Positions 44,988 through 52,865 of a DNA stretch of 64,000 bases are shown in pieces. Origin of the DNA: Acidovorax sp. FHTAMBA (GTDB taxonomy: Bacteria > Pseudomonadota > Gammaproteobacteria > Burkholderiales > Burkholderiaceae_C); the NCBI RefSeq assembly GCF_038958875.1, contig NZ_CP152407.1, positions 2,363,501 to 2,427,500 on the forward strand. The letters are read 5' to 3'. Both the position numbers and the translations under genes were made by a program. The number at the start of each line of letters is the position of its first letter. Positions within the stretch are counted from its first letter, which is position 1. The notes under the pieces are model-generated. The model was not told where the DNA came from. It searched no databases and saw only the letters and a program-made list of their open reading frames with translations.

Positions 44988-45015
44988 GAAAAAAGGCTCC
45001 CGAGGGAGCCTTTTT
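44988..45015 (-). terminator. Bidirectional intrinsic terminator
   Basis: GGCTCCC (44995-45001), GA loop, GGGAGCC (45004-45010), with T5 on the plus side and A7 on the left (a T-run on the minus strand). It serves the leftward BI-1 gene. Confidence 0.85.
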
Positions 45016-45042
45016 GCCTTTGAGCGGAAATGGCAGCAGTGC

Positions 45043-45741
45043 TTACTCGCGCTCGCCACCCATGATGCCCAGCAGCGCCAGCAGGCTCTGGAACACGTTG
45101 AAAATGCTCAGGTACAAGCCCAGCGTGGCGCTGATGTAGTTGGTTTCACCGCCATCCAGAATGCGCTTGAGGTCGTACAGCATGAAGGCGCTGAAGATGC
45201 CGATGGCCGCCACCGAAATCGCCATCATGCCGGCCGTGGAGCCCACGAACACGTTGACGACGGCGCCCACCATGAGCACCAGCGCGCCCACCATCAGCCA
45301 CTTGCCCATGCCCGACAGGTCGCGCTTGATCACGCTGGCCAGGCTGGCCATCACGAAGAACACGCCTGCGGTGCCGGCAAAGGCCGTCATGATCAGGTCG
45401 GTGCCGTTCTTGAAGCCCAGCACCATGCCGATCATGCGCGACAGCATCAGGCCCATGAAGAACGTGAAGGCCAGCAGCACGGGCACGCCGGCGGCCGAGC
45501 GCTTTGTCTTTTCGATGGCATACATGAAGCCAAACGCGCCCCCGAGGAACACGATCAGGCCCAGGCCGCCAGACAGCGAGCGCGTGATACCGGTGGCCAC
45601 ACCCACCCAGGCGCCCAGCACGGTGGGGATCATGCTCAGTGCGAGCAGCCAGTACGTATTGCGAAGCACCTTGTGGCGCTCTTCCTGCGAGATGCCATAG
45701 CCCGCAGAGTGGCCCAGGGTGGTGACTTGGTCGTTCATCAT
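45043..45741 (-). CDS. Bax inhibitor-1/YccA family membrane protein
   Basis: 232 residues from ATG 45741 (AGGAGAG 8 nt upstream). Seven hydrophobic segments, starting with TYWLLALSMIPTVLGAWVGVA and including MLSRMIGMVLGF and VFFVMASLASVI, the pattern of BI-1/YccA proteins. The C-terminal NVFQSLLALLGIMGG is also typical. It may modulate FtsH protease or ion leak in the inner membrane. Terminator at 44988-45015 follows it. Confidence 0.9.
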   Translation of the reverse strand: MMNDQVTTLGHSAGYGISQEERHKVLRNTYWLLALSMIPTVLGAWVGVATGITRSLSGGLGLIVFLGGAFGFMYAIEKTKRSAAGVPVLLAFTFFMGLMLSRMIGMVLGFKNGTDLIMTAFAGTAGVFFVMASLASVIKRDLSGMGKWLMVGALVLMVGAVVNVFVGSTAGMMAISVAAIGIFSAFMLYDLKRILDGGETNYISATLGLYLSIFNVFQSLLALLGIMGGERE

Positions 45742-45973
45742 CTTGTGTCTCTCCTTGTTGGCCTGCACAGCGCAGACACAGCAAATTTTAGGTGGTGACG
45801 GTTTTCGGGCCTGCAATACCCGCATCCGGTTACCTACTTTTGGTAAGGGTTCTTTCACCCTGGGTGCGGGTGAAGGGGGCAAGGCATCCCGCTATGCTCC
45901 GGGTTCCTGCTGCGGGCAAGCCTCCGGCAACGCGCGTAATTCTGATTTCATTCCCCCATTTTTGGATTGCTCC

Positions 45974-46381
45974 ATGAAAACCAAGCACGAACTCGAACTG
46001 GCCGATGTCAAGGCCGTTGCCGCCGCCGCCGAAGCTGAAGCCCTCAAGAACAACTGGGCCGTGACCATCGCCATCGTGGACGATGGCGGTCACCTGCTGT
46101 GGCTGCAGCGCCTGGACGGTGCGGCGGCGGTGTCGTCGCACATTGCGCCCTCCAAGGCGCGTACGGCAGCCCTCGGCCGCCGTGAGAGCAAGGTGTACGA
46201 GGACGTGATCAACGGCGGCCGCACCTCCTTCCTGAGCGCGCCCACCATTGACGGTCTGCTCGAGGGCGGCGTGCCGATCATGAAGGATGGCCAGTGCCTG
46301 GGTGCGGTGGGTGTGAGCGGTGTGAAGTCCACCGAAGACGCGCAGATTGCCCGTGCGGGCATTGTTGCGCTGGGCCTTTGA
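45974..46381 (+). CDS. GlcG/HbpS-type heme-binding family protein
   Basis: 135 residues from ATG 45974. One GlcG/HbpS domain: EAEALKNNWAVTIAIVDDGGHLLWLQRLDGA near 17-47, SKARTAALGRRES near 58-70, LLEGGVPIMKDGQCLGAVGVSG near 94-115 and a closing AQIARAGIVAL. Members bind heme or cobalamin-like ligands or assist small-molecule metabolism; the substrate here is unknown. Followed by a dispersed repeat and a terminator. Confidence 0.82.
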   Translation: MKTKHELELADVKAVAAAAEAEALKNNWAVTIAIVDDGGHLLWLQRLDGAAAVSSHIAPSKARTAALGRRESKVYEDVINGGRTSFLSAPTIDGLLEGGVPIMKDGQCLGAVGVSGVKSTEDAQIARAGIVALGL

Positions 46382-46399
46382 GGGAGCCCTTCAGCGTCT

Positions 46400-46461
46400 G
46401 TGATGCTATTTAATTTATAGCTTCACGCGCTTGTTGGTAAAGCGCTGGAGCCTGAAAAAGC
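46400..46461 (+). repeat. Dispersed palindromic repeat copy after the HbpS-like gene
   Basis: TGATGCTATTTAATTTATAGC followed by CGCGCTTGTTGGTAAAGCGCTGGAGCCTG: same core as the copy at 38096-38160. Confidence 0.6.
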
Positions 46462-46482
46462 TTGCAATGCAAGCCCCTGCGC

Positions 46483-46509
46483 AAAAAACCGGCCATGGGC
46501 CGGTTTTTT
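46483..46509 (+). terminator. Bidirectional intrinsic terminator
   Basis: CCGGCC (46489-46494), ATG loop, GGCCGG (46498-46503), flanked by A6 and T6. It can end both the rightward HbpS-like gene and the leftward hemP. Confidence 0.85.
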
Positions 46510-46652
46510 GTTGTGTGGATGAACCCTGGGGCGAGGGCGTTCAGAAAAAAAAGCCTGGCTACGCGGGCGAACCCGTTGGCTGGCAAAAACGACCTTTCGG
46601 GCTTGTGGCAAGCCCTGGAGTCGCCCCACGATGAAACCTGGGTGCCAAGGAT

Positions 46653-46877
46653 TTACTTGGTCAGGATGAGTTTGCCCAGCTTGGTGGCCTGCAGGCGGTA
46701 CAGCGAGCCGTTGTGGCTGATGGCAACGGCCTTCTGGCCTTGCAGCAGCGCGCTGCTGTCTACAGCACCTGGTACGGCGTCGTTGGCCGCATGGGCCGTG
46801 CCGCTGTCTGCACGCGAGACGGGCAGATCGGATGGGACGTTACGCAGGAGCGAGGCGGAGGTCAGTGTGGCTTGCAT
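46653..46877 (-). CDS. hemP: Hemin uptake protein HemP
   Basis: 74 residues from ATG 46877 (AGGA 11 nt upstream; ATG 46898 is possible). The C-terminal block LLQGQKAVAISHNGSLYRLQATKLGKLILTK is the HemP signature. Small cytoplasmic protein linked to heme uptake and its regulation. A Fur-like box at 46912-46930 lies in its promoter region. Confidence 0.88.
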   Translation of the reverse strand: MQATLTSASLLRNVPSDLPVSRADSGTAHAANDAVPGAVDSSALLQGQKAVAISHNGSLYRLQATKLGKLILTK

Positions 46878-46911
46878 TGAAAAGTGTTCCTGTTGCATTG
46901 CAGTGCGTTTT

Positions 46912-46930
46912 GCTAATGATAACGATTCGC
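46912..46930 (-). promoter_or_regulatory. Fur box upstream of hemP
   Basis: GCTAATGATAACGATTCGC matches the 19-bp Fur consensus at 14 positions. It lies 35-53 bp upstream of the hemP start, so hemP should be iron-repressed. Confidence 0.75.
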
Positions 46931-47299
46931 AATTACGAGTCAAGCAATTTCTGTGTTTCTTTTTGTTCTGTTTTCAAAACCGAATGGCGCATCTCGCGCT
47001 TGGGGGCTGAGCCATGCTGCGTTTGGCGCTCCCCGACATGTCTCCCATCGCCTTGTGGCGCTGCTGCAGCCGGGGTGCGGCCGGGGTGCAGCCACAAGCA
47101 GGTCAAGGCGCGTAAGCTCGATGTGTCCTCGGCCCCTGTCATGACCGGGAAAATCGAAACCGTGGACGGTTAAAAGGGCCAAGAATGCAAGCTGACCTTC
47201 AAGCACCTGGCAATTGCGGACGCCAGCAAATGGACGCTGTAAATGTTCTGCAGCTTGCCCGGCCACTTCATTGCCGCCAACTTCACAGGCCAGTGAGCC
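46931..47299. other. Gap between hemP and the DMT exporter gene
   Basis: About 370 bp. Near 47190-47297, broken frames on the plus strand read CKLTFKHLA and, after a stop, MFCSLPGHF, faintly like an azurin/cupredoxin C-terminus. I treat this as a possible gene remnant only. Confidence 0.25.
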
Positions 47300-48352
47300 A
47301 TGCGGCGTGATCTTTCCTCACCCGCGCTGCGGGGCGGCTTGCTTGCGCTGCTTTCTGCAGCCTTGTTCGGGTTGAGCACGCCGATGGTGCAAGGTTTTGG
47401 CGTGGGCGTCGGGCCGTTCACCACCGCAGCGCTGCTGTATGGCGGCGCGGCATTGGTGGCTGCGTTCATGCGCCGCACATCCGGGCACGAGGCGCAATTG
47501 CGCCGGGGCGATTTCCCGCGCTTGCTTGCCATGGCTGGCATGGGCGCAGTGGTAGGTCCGGTGGCGCTGGCGTGGGGTCTGCAACGCACCAGCGGGTCCA
47601 GCGCGTCGTTGATGTTGACCCTGGAGGCGGTGTTCACTGCCGTCCTTGCGTGGCGCTGGTACGGTGAGACGCTGGACAGACGCGTTATTGCCGCTGTCAC
47701 TCTCCTCCTGCTGGGCGGAGTCGTGCTCGTTCTTGAACAGGGCCTGCTCGGCCAGGTTCAACTGCTGGGACTGCTTGCAGTCACCGTGGCCACCATCGCA
47801 TGGGGCGTCGACAACACGCTGTCGAGGGGGGTTGCGGACCGCGATCCGGGACAGGTGGTCATGGTGAAGGCGGTGCTTGGCACGCTGGCGACCGTGTTGA
47901 TGGGTAGGGTGTGGGGCGAGCCTTTGCCCGGGGCCGGTGCCGCGTTGGCCTTGCTGGCCGTTGGGGCCACTGGCTACGGTCTGAGCCTGCGGTTTTACCT
48001 GCTTGCACAACGGGCGTTTGGAGCGGCACGCACGGGGTCAGTCTTTGCGTTTGCTCCGTTCATTGGCGCCGTGGGTGCGTTCGCGCTGGGCGACCGGTCA
48101 GGGTCATGGTTGATGGCAATGGGCGGGGCGTTCATGGTCGGTGGCGTGTTGCTGCACCTTGCCGAGCGACATGAGCACATGCACACCCACGAAGCCCTGG
48201 AGCATGAGCACGCCCACACCCACGATGACGATCACCACACGCACGCCCATGCCGAGATGCCCGTGGGCCCACACAGCCACCGCCACAGCCACGGTGTGGT
48301 GAGCCACTCCCACCCCCATGTGCCGGATGCACACCATCAGCATTCCCATTGA
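47300..48352 (+). CDS. EamA/DMT family exporter with a histidine-rich C-terminal tail
   Basis: 350 residues. Ten hydrophobic segments in two EamA repeats (LLALLSAALFGLSTPMVQ near 12-29; LLGLLAVTVATIAWGVDNTL near 155-174). The last 60 or so residues are a cytoplasmic or periplasmic tail with more than 20 His (HMHTHEALEHEHAHTHDDDH and on), which should bind divalent metals. Beside the iron cluster, a metal-sensing or metal-exporting role is plausible but unproven. Confidence 0.82.
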   Translation: MRRDLSSPALRGGLLALLSAALFGLSTPMVQGFGVGVGPFTTAALLYGGAALVAAFMRRTSGHEAQLRRGDFPRLLAMAGMGAVVGPVALAWGLQRTSGSSASLMLTLEAVFTAVLAWRWYGETLDRRVIAAVTLLLLGGVVLVLEQGLLGQVQLLGLLAVTVATIAWGVDNTLSRGVADRDPGQVVMVKAVLGTLATVLMGRVWGEPLPGAGAALALLAVGATGYGLSLRFYLLAQRAFGAARTGSVFAFAPFIGAVGAFALGDRSGSWLMAMGGAFMVGGVLLHLAERHEHMHTHEALEHEHAHTHDDDHHTHAHAEMPVGPHSHRHSHGVVSHSHPHVPDAHHQHSH

Positions 48353-48524
48353 TGCTGTGGGCGCTGCATTCACTTTTTCAAGCTCGCAAGGCGCAAGGCG
48401 GCGAGGCGCCCTTCAGCCCCGAAGGCAGAAGAGGAAGCCAAACCCCTGCGGCCCCCGGAACGTGGACTGCCCGGTCGGCGGGTGGCTGGCCGGGCCGGAA
48501 CGAGGTCACCCCTTGCGACAAGAA

Positions 48525-48935
48525 TCAGGGCGTTGGCTCCGTCACAAACCCGATCTTGCGCACCCCGGCGCGCTGCGCGGCTGCCATGGCCTGGGCCACG
48601 CGTTCGTAGCGCACTTCCTTGTCGCCGCGGATGTGCAGGTCGGGCTGGGGCTCCTTGGCGGCTTCGGCCTGCAGGCGGGGCAGCAGCTCTTCGTCGGTCA
48701 CCTGCAACTCGTTCCAGTAGTACTTGCCATCGGCCGCAACAGACAGGCGCACGGTTTCGGGCTTGATGAGCTCGGGCTGGTTGGTGGCGCGCGGCAAATC
48801 AACGTTGACCGAGTGTTTCATCACCGGCACGGTGATGATGAAGATGATGAGCAGTACCAGCATGACGTCGACCAGCGGCGTCATGTTGATCTCGTTCATC
48901 ACCTCATCGGCATCGTCTTGGGTTCCAAAGGCCAT
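48525..48935 (-). CDS. exbD: Biopolymer transport protein ExbD
   Basis: 136 residues. One N-terminal membrane helix (MTPLVDVMLVLLIIFIITVPVM near 19-40) with the essential Asp in PLVDVML, and a periplasmic domain. It forms with ExbB the proton-driven motor for TonB. It starts 3 bp after the exbB stop. Confidence 0.93.
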   Translation of the reverse strand: MAFGTQDDADEVMNEINMTPLVDVMLVLLIIFIITVPVMKHSVNVDLPRATNQPELIKPETVRLSVAADGKYYWNELQVTDEELLPRLQAEAAKEPQPDLHIRGDKEVRYERVAQAMAAAQRAGVRKIGFVTEPTP

Positions 48936-48938
48936 GGC

Positions 48939-49658
48939 TTAGCTGCCTTTCTTCATGGGCAGCACCTTGCCCGGTTCGCCCCCGGCGTTCACGCGGGCGC
49001 CGGTCACAAAGTAGGCGTGCAGGTCGTGCGCAAAGCTGTTGAGACCGCCCAGGATGGACTTGTTGCCGCGCACCAGCGCGTTGTAGCCCAGCACCGCCGG
49101 GATGGCCACCGCCAGGCCCAGGGCCGTCATGATCAGCGCCTCGCCAATGGGGCCGGCCACCTTGTCGATGGTGGACTGGCCCGAGGTGCCGATGGCCAGC
49201 AGCGCATGGTAGATACCCCACACGGTGCCAAACAGGCCAATGAACGGCGCCGTGGAGCCCACCGATGCCAGGATGGCCAGGCCTGACTGCAGGCGGGCGG
49301 TGAATTCGTCAATGCAGTTGCGCAGGCAGCGCGTGACCCAGTCGCTCACGTCCAGGGCGTCGTGCAGGTGGGCCTTGGTGTTGCGGTGGTGGGCGGTGGC
49401 CTCGCGGCCTTCCAGGGCCAGGTGGCGGAAGGGGTTGGTCGGGTCCGGGCCCAGCTTGGTCAGGCCGGTCGCAAAGTCTTCGCTGTGCCAGAAATCCTTG
49501 GCCGCGCGGGCGTGCTTCTTGAACCGGATGATGTCCAGCGCCTTGATGAGGATGACGATCCACGTGACCAGCGACATGGCCAGCAGCAGCACAGCGACTG
49601 CGCGGGTGACAAAGTCGCCCTGGATCCAGACGTTGGCGATGCCGAATTGCGATTCCAT
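48939..49658 (-). CDS. exbB: MotA/TolQ/ExbB proton channel protein ExbB
   Basis: 239 residues from ATG 49658 (GGGAG 7 nt upstream). Three membrane helices: AVAVLLLAMSLVTWIVILI near 19-37, then GLAILASVGSTAPFIGLFGTVWGI near 127-150 and PIGEALIMTALGLAVAIPAVLGYN near 166-190. Part of the tonB-exbB-exbD unit energising the siderophore receptor downstream. Confidence 0.94.
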   Translation of the reverse strand: MESQFGIANVWIQGDFVTRAVAVLLLAMSLVTWIVILIKALDIIRFKKHARAAKDFWHSEDFATGLTKLGPDPTNPFRHLALEGREATAHHRNTKAHLHDALDVSDWVTRCLRNCIDEFTARLQSGLAILASVGSTAPFIGLFGTVWGIYHALLAIGTSGQSTIDKVAGPIGEALIMTALGLAVAIPAVLGYNALVRGNKSILGGLNSFAHDLHAYFVTGARVNAGGEPGKVLPMKKGS

Positions 49659-49695
49659 GAGAAAACTCCCTGTATGTTGGTATGCGTTGAATGCG

Positions 49696-50406
49696 TTATT
49701 CGAGAACGAAGTTGATGGGCACCAGGTTCCACATGGCTTCCGGCACACCGTTGCGCTTGCCCGGCACAAAGCGCCAGCGCATCACGGCATCCTGGGCCTG
49801 CCGGTCCAGCCGGTCGAAGCCGCTGGATGTGCTCACCTCCACCTTCTGCGGCAGGCCGTCGGTGCCAATCAGCACGCGCAGCACCACCTTGCCCTGTTCA
49901 CCCATGCGTTTGCTGATGGCGGGGTAGCTGGGCCTGGGGTTGTTGAGGTAGGCCGCGTCGCTGGAGGGCAACTCGATCCGGGGTGGCGCCGCTGGCGCGG
50001 GTGGGGCAGGAGGCGCCGGCGCGGGGGACGGCGGTACTGCAGGGGCATCCGTGGGTGGCGCGGGGGGCTGGGGCGTGGCAATGCCCGTGGGGGCTGTGGG
50101 TGCCGGTGTGGGGTCGGCAACGGCCACGGGCATCGGCGCGGGGCGCGGTGCGATCCGGGGCGGCGCCTTGGGTGCCGGTGTGGGTGGCGGCGGCGGCGCG
50201 GGGGGAGGTGGTGCCACCTTGGGCGGCGCGGGTGGCGCAATGAATTCGCTCAGCAGCTCCGCCGGCACGATGACCTCGGCAGCCTTGCGCACCAGGCCCG
50301 ACTGCAGGGCCCAGATGCCGGCCACATGCAGCGCCACCACAGATCCCACGATCACGGCATTGCGGCTCACGCCCCCGGCGGGGGCAAAACGATCAGGGTG
50401 AGACAT
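49696..50406 (-). CDS. tonB: Energy transducer TonB
   Basis: 236 residues. Membrane anchor near 16-36 (AVIVGSVVALHVAGIWALQ), a long Pro/Ala-rich periplasmic spacer (roughly 50-140), and a TonB C-terminal domain (NPRPSYPAISKRMGEQGKVVLRVLI, DAVMRWRFVPGKRNGVPE). First gene of the leftward tonB-exbB-exbD operon. A copy of the dispersed repeat lies just upstream (50405-50459). Confidence 0.94.
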   Translation of the reverse strand: MSHPDRFAPAGGVSRNAVIVGSVVALHVAGIWALQSGLVRKAAEVIVPAELLSEFIAPPAPPKVAPPPPAPPPPPTPAPKAPPRIAPRPAPMPVAVADPTPAPTAPTGIATPQPPAPPTDAPAVPPSPAPAPPAPPAPAAPPRIELPSSDAAYLNNPRPSYPAISKRMGEQGKVVLRVLIGTDGLPQKVEVSTSSGFDRLDRQAQDAVMRWRFVPGKRNGVPEAMWNLVPINFVLE

Positions 50407-50459
50407 AAAAATGATAGCTGCCAGCGCTTGATGGATAAGCGCCAGAGGCCAAAAAGACC
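50405..50459 (+). repeat. Dispersed palindromic repeat copy upstream of tonB
   Basis: ATGATAGCTGCCAGCGCTTGATGGATAAGCGCCAGAGGCCAAAAAG: close to the family core. Confidence 0.7.
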
Positions 50460-50463
50460 TAAT

Positions 50464-50538
50464 TTATTTGCGAAAGACCCACCAGGCCGAGCCTGCGACG
50501 AGGATCAGGCTGCCTGCGAGTGTAGAGAGGAGTTCCAT
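50464..50538 (-). CDS. Possible 24-residue membrane peptide
   Basis: ATG 50538 after GGAAAG; reads ELLSTLAGSLILVAGSAWWVFRK, a single hydrophobic helix with a basic end. It overlaps the 3' end of bfd in another frame. It could be a small membrane protein of the tonB unit, or chance. Confidence 0.35.
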   Translation of the reverse strand: MELLSTLAGSLILVAGSAWWVFRK

Positions 50539-50777
50539 GACTTGCTTTCCAAAATGGAGCTGGCAAGCTGGATCGGTTGCGGCGCGGCCTCGTTGCGCAA
50601 GGCGGCCACAGGGGTCGATGCACTGCACTGCGCGACCACATCGCGGGCGCAGCTTTCGCAGCATCCGCATTGGGTGGCCACGCCCAGTTCGAACTGGATT
50701 TCGTCAAAGCTCATGCCTGCGCGTGCGTGGCGGGCAATCTCACGGTCCGAAATCCGGCGGCAAACACAGACGATCAT
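50505..50777 (-). CDS. bfd: Bacterioferritin-associated ferredoxin-like [2Fe-2S] protein
   Basis: 90 residues. Cysteines in the Bfd pattern: VCVCRRISD (C4, C6) and QCGCCESCARD (about 36-44). Bfd helps release iron from bacterioferritin. A loose Fur-like sequence lies at 50831-50849, upstream. The C-terminus is longer than usual and overlaps the small frame at 50464-50538. Confidence 0.85.
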   Translation of the reverse strand: MIVCVCRRISDREIARHARAGMSFDEIQFELGVATQCGCCESCARDVVAQCSASTPVAALRNEAAPQPIQLASSILESKSWNSSLHSQAA

Positions 50778-50908
50778 GGCGGCAGGCAGTGTGGCTGGCT
50801 GTTGAAGAGAAGGGATGCGTGATTATAAATACGAATCCGTCGCATTTGCAATAAACATTCCTTGTGTCATGGGAAAGGCTACCTGCCGTGGCTGCCGGGC
50901 GTCCATAT

Positions 50909-50951
50909 CGCCGCTCACTCGCCGCTCAGTCGCCGCTCAGTCGGGGCTCAG
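50909..50951 (+). repeat. 11-bp tandem repeat across the oxidase gene stop
   Basis: CGCCGCTCACT, CGCCGCTCAGT, CGCCGCTCAGT and a partial CGGGGCTCAG in tandem. The stop codon of the alpha-hydroxy-acid oxidase gene (50937) lies inside it. Confidence 0.7.
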
Positions 50952-52055
50952 CAGGGCCTGGGTGGCATCGGCCAGGGTGGCACAGCCGGTGAGGGCCATG
51001 GCCACTTCCAGCTCGTCGCGCAGCAGTCGTAGCACATGGGCCACGCCCGTTGCCCCGGCGTTGGCCAGGCCCCACACGGCGGGGCGGCCTACCAGCACGG
51101 CCGATGCACCCAGCGCCATGGCTTTGAGCACGTCGGTGCCGCGCCGGATGCCACCATCCACCAGCACCGGCACTGCGCCCCCCACGGCCTGCACCACGCG
51201 GGGCAGGGCGGTGGCCGTGGGCGGGGCGGTGTCGAGCGTGCGGCCGCCGTGGTTGGAGACGATCAGCCCTGCCGCGCCCGCGGCCACGGCCTGACGCGCA
51301 TCGGCAGGGTGCAACACGCCTTTGAGCAGCACAGGCAGTGCCGTGATGGACTGCAGCCAGGCCACGTCGTCCCAGGTGGGGGCGTGGTGCAGCAGGCCGT
51401 CGAACAGTGCACTCTGGCCGGGGCGCAGGTCGGGCGGTGGGGGCGGGGGCAGGCCGGCCAGGTTGACCGGGCCTATACCCTGGGGCAACCGGAACCCCGC
51501 ACGCTGCTCGCGGTCGCGCACGCCGCTGGCGGGGGCGTCCACCGTGAGCACCAGCGCTTCGTAGCCCGCCGCCTCGGCGCGCTGCACCAGCGCCTGCGTA
51601 AAGCCCCGGTCGTGCTGCAGATAGAGCTGAAACCACAGGGGGCCCCGCCCCGGGTCGGGCAGCACGGCGCTGGCGATGGCTTCGAGCGACACGCTGGCCT
51701 GGGTGCTGAGCACCACCCCCGCGCCCAGCGCCGCAGCTGCGTAGGCCATGGCCAGCTCGCCATCCGGGTGCGCCAGGCGCTGAAAGGCGACCGGTGCGAG
51801 CAGGATGGGGTGGGCCAGCGTGCGCCCCAGCAGCTGCACACGTGTGTGGCCGCCGGCCAGCGGCTGCAGCACGTGCGGCCACAGGGGCAGTGCGTCCCAG
51901 GCGCTGCGGTTGGCGTGCAGCGTGGTCTCGTTCGCCGCACCGCCGCTGAAGTAGGCCCAGGCGTTGTCGTCCAGATGCTGGCGCGCCTGCAGCTCGTGGT
52001 CGGCCAGGGTGACGATCTCCGGGGGGATGTTTTGCCGTGCGGGGGTGTGGGTCAT
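50937..52055 (-). CDS. FMN-dependent alpha-hydroxy-acid oxidase/dehydrogenase (LldD-like)
   Basis: 372 residues. Oxidises a 2-hydroxy acid such as lactate or glycolate. FMN barrel motifs: NAWAYFSGGAANETTLHANR near 31-50, PILLAPVAFQRLAHPDGE near 82-99, ALVLTVDAPASGVRDREQR near 166-184 and the active-site SNHGGRTLD near 278-286 (catalytic His) with VLVDGGIRRGTDVLKAMALGA near 306-326. The gene ends within an 11-bp tandem repeat. Position inside the iron cluster may be incidental. Confidence 0.9.
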   Translation of the reverse strand: MTHTPARQNIPPEIVTLADHELQARQHLDDNAWAYFSGGAANETTLHANRSAWDALPLWPHVLQPLAGGHTRVQLLGRTLAHPILLAPVAFQRLAHPDGELAMAYAAAALGAGVVLSTQASVSLEAIASAVLPDPGRGPLWFQLYLQHDRGFTQALVQRAEAAGYEALVLTVDAPASGVRDREQRAGFRLPQGIGPVNLAGLPPPPPPDLRPGQSALFDGLLHHAPTWDDVAWLQSITALPVLLKGVLHPADARQAVAAGAAGLIVSNHGGRTLDTAPPTATALPRVVQAVGGAVPVLVDGGIRRGTDVLKAMALGASAVLVGRPAVWGLANAGATGVAHVLRLLRDELEVAMALTGCATLADATQALLSPD

Positions 52056-52069
52056 ACAAGCGAAAAAAG

Positions 52070-52120
52070 CACCTGGCGCTTATGCAGCAAGCGCGAGGTG
52101 CTATTGAAAAGTGAGCTAAT
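52070..52120 (+). repeat. Dispersed palindromic repeat, degenerate copy
   Basis: AAAAAAGCACCTGGCGCTTATGCAGCAAGCGCGAGGTGCTATTGAAAA, between the oxidase and hydroxylase genes. Confidence 0.5.
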
Positions 52121-52136
52121 GCTGTGTGTGGCCGCC

Positions 52137-52826
52137 TTATGCATCGGCCCACATGCGCAGCAGGTTGTGGTAGGTGCCCGAGAGGGCAATCGCCGAGGGT
52201 TCTTTCTCGCCGTGCGCGTGGCGCAGCTTGAGCAGCGCCATGTCCATGTCGAACAGCAACTGGCGCTGCTCCAGCCCGCGCACCATGCTTTCCACCCAGA
52301 AGAAGCTGCTGATGCGGTGCCCGCGTGTGACGGGCGATACCTGGTGCACCGTGCTGCTGGGGTACAGGATCAGGTCGCCGGCTGGCAACTTGATGCGTTT
52401 TTCGCCCAGCGCTTCGCTGATGACCAGCTCGCCCCCGTCGTAGTCCTCGGGGGGCGTCAGGAACAGGGTGCACGACAGGTCGCTGCGCACCCAGCAGTTG
52501 TCTGCCCTGGAGTGCATGACGGCGCTGTCCACATGGTTGCCGTAGAAGTTGGCGCCATCGCCGTACTTGTTGAACAGCGGGTTGTAGATGCGGCGCGGCA
52601 GGGCCGCCGAGAAGAACAGCGCGTTGCGGTGCAGCGCGGCCTTGACCTGCTCCTGCAACCGGGCCGACAGCTCGCTGCCTTGCGCCAGTTGCAGGTTGTT
52701 TTTCTGGTGGACGGCCTGGCCACCCGCACTGCGTGCTCCGTCCACCCAGGGGGCTTGTGGCCCCAGGGCCTGGCGGAACATGCCCACTTCGTCTGGCGTG
52801 AGGACTTCTTTGATGTGCAGAAACAT
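52137..52826 (-). CDS. PKHD-type Fe(II)/2-oxoglutarate hydroxylase (PiuC/YbiX-like)
   Basis: 229 residues. Contains HVDSAVMHSRADNCWVRSDLSCTLFLTPPEDYDGGELVI near 97-135 (HxD metal ligands, then DGGEL) and LYPSSTVHQVSPVTRGHRIS near 153-172 (distal His and Arg for 2-oxoglutarate). PiuC proteins are iron-repressed partners of catecholate-type TonB receptors; here it directly follows such a receptor gene (40 bp). Substrate unknown. Confidence 0.9.
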   Translation of the reverse strand: MFLHIKEVLTPDEVGMFRQALGPQAPWVDGARSAGGQAVHQKNNLQLAQGSELSARLQEQVKAALHRNALFFSAALPRRIYNPLFNKYGDGANFYGNHVDSAVMHSRADNCWVRSDLSCTLFLTPPEDYDGGELVISEALGEKRIKLPAGDLILYPSSTVHQVSPVTRGHRISSFFWVESMVRGLEQRQLLFDMDMALLKLRHAHGEKEPSAIALSGTYHNLLRMWADA

Positions 52827-52865
52827 GCGGTGCGGTGGTTCAGGAAATCCGTCAGCGATATCCGT

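Noticed and set aside
50926..52473. Long leftward frame (about 515 codons) over the alpha-hydroxy-acid oxidase gene
   Set aside because: Arg/Pro/Ala-rich shadow of the real gene at 50937-52055 in another frame.
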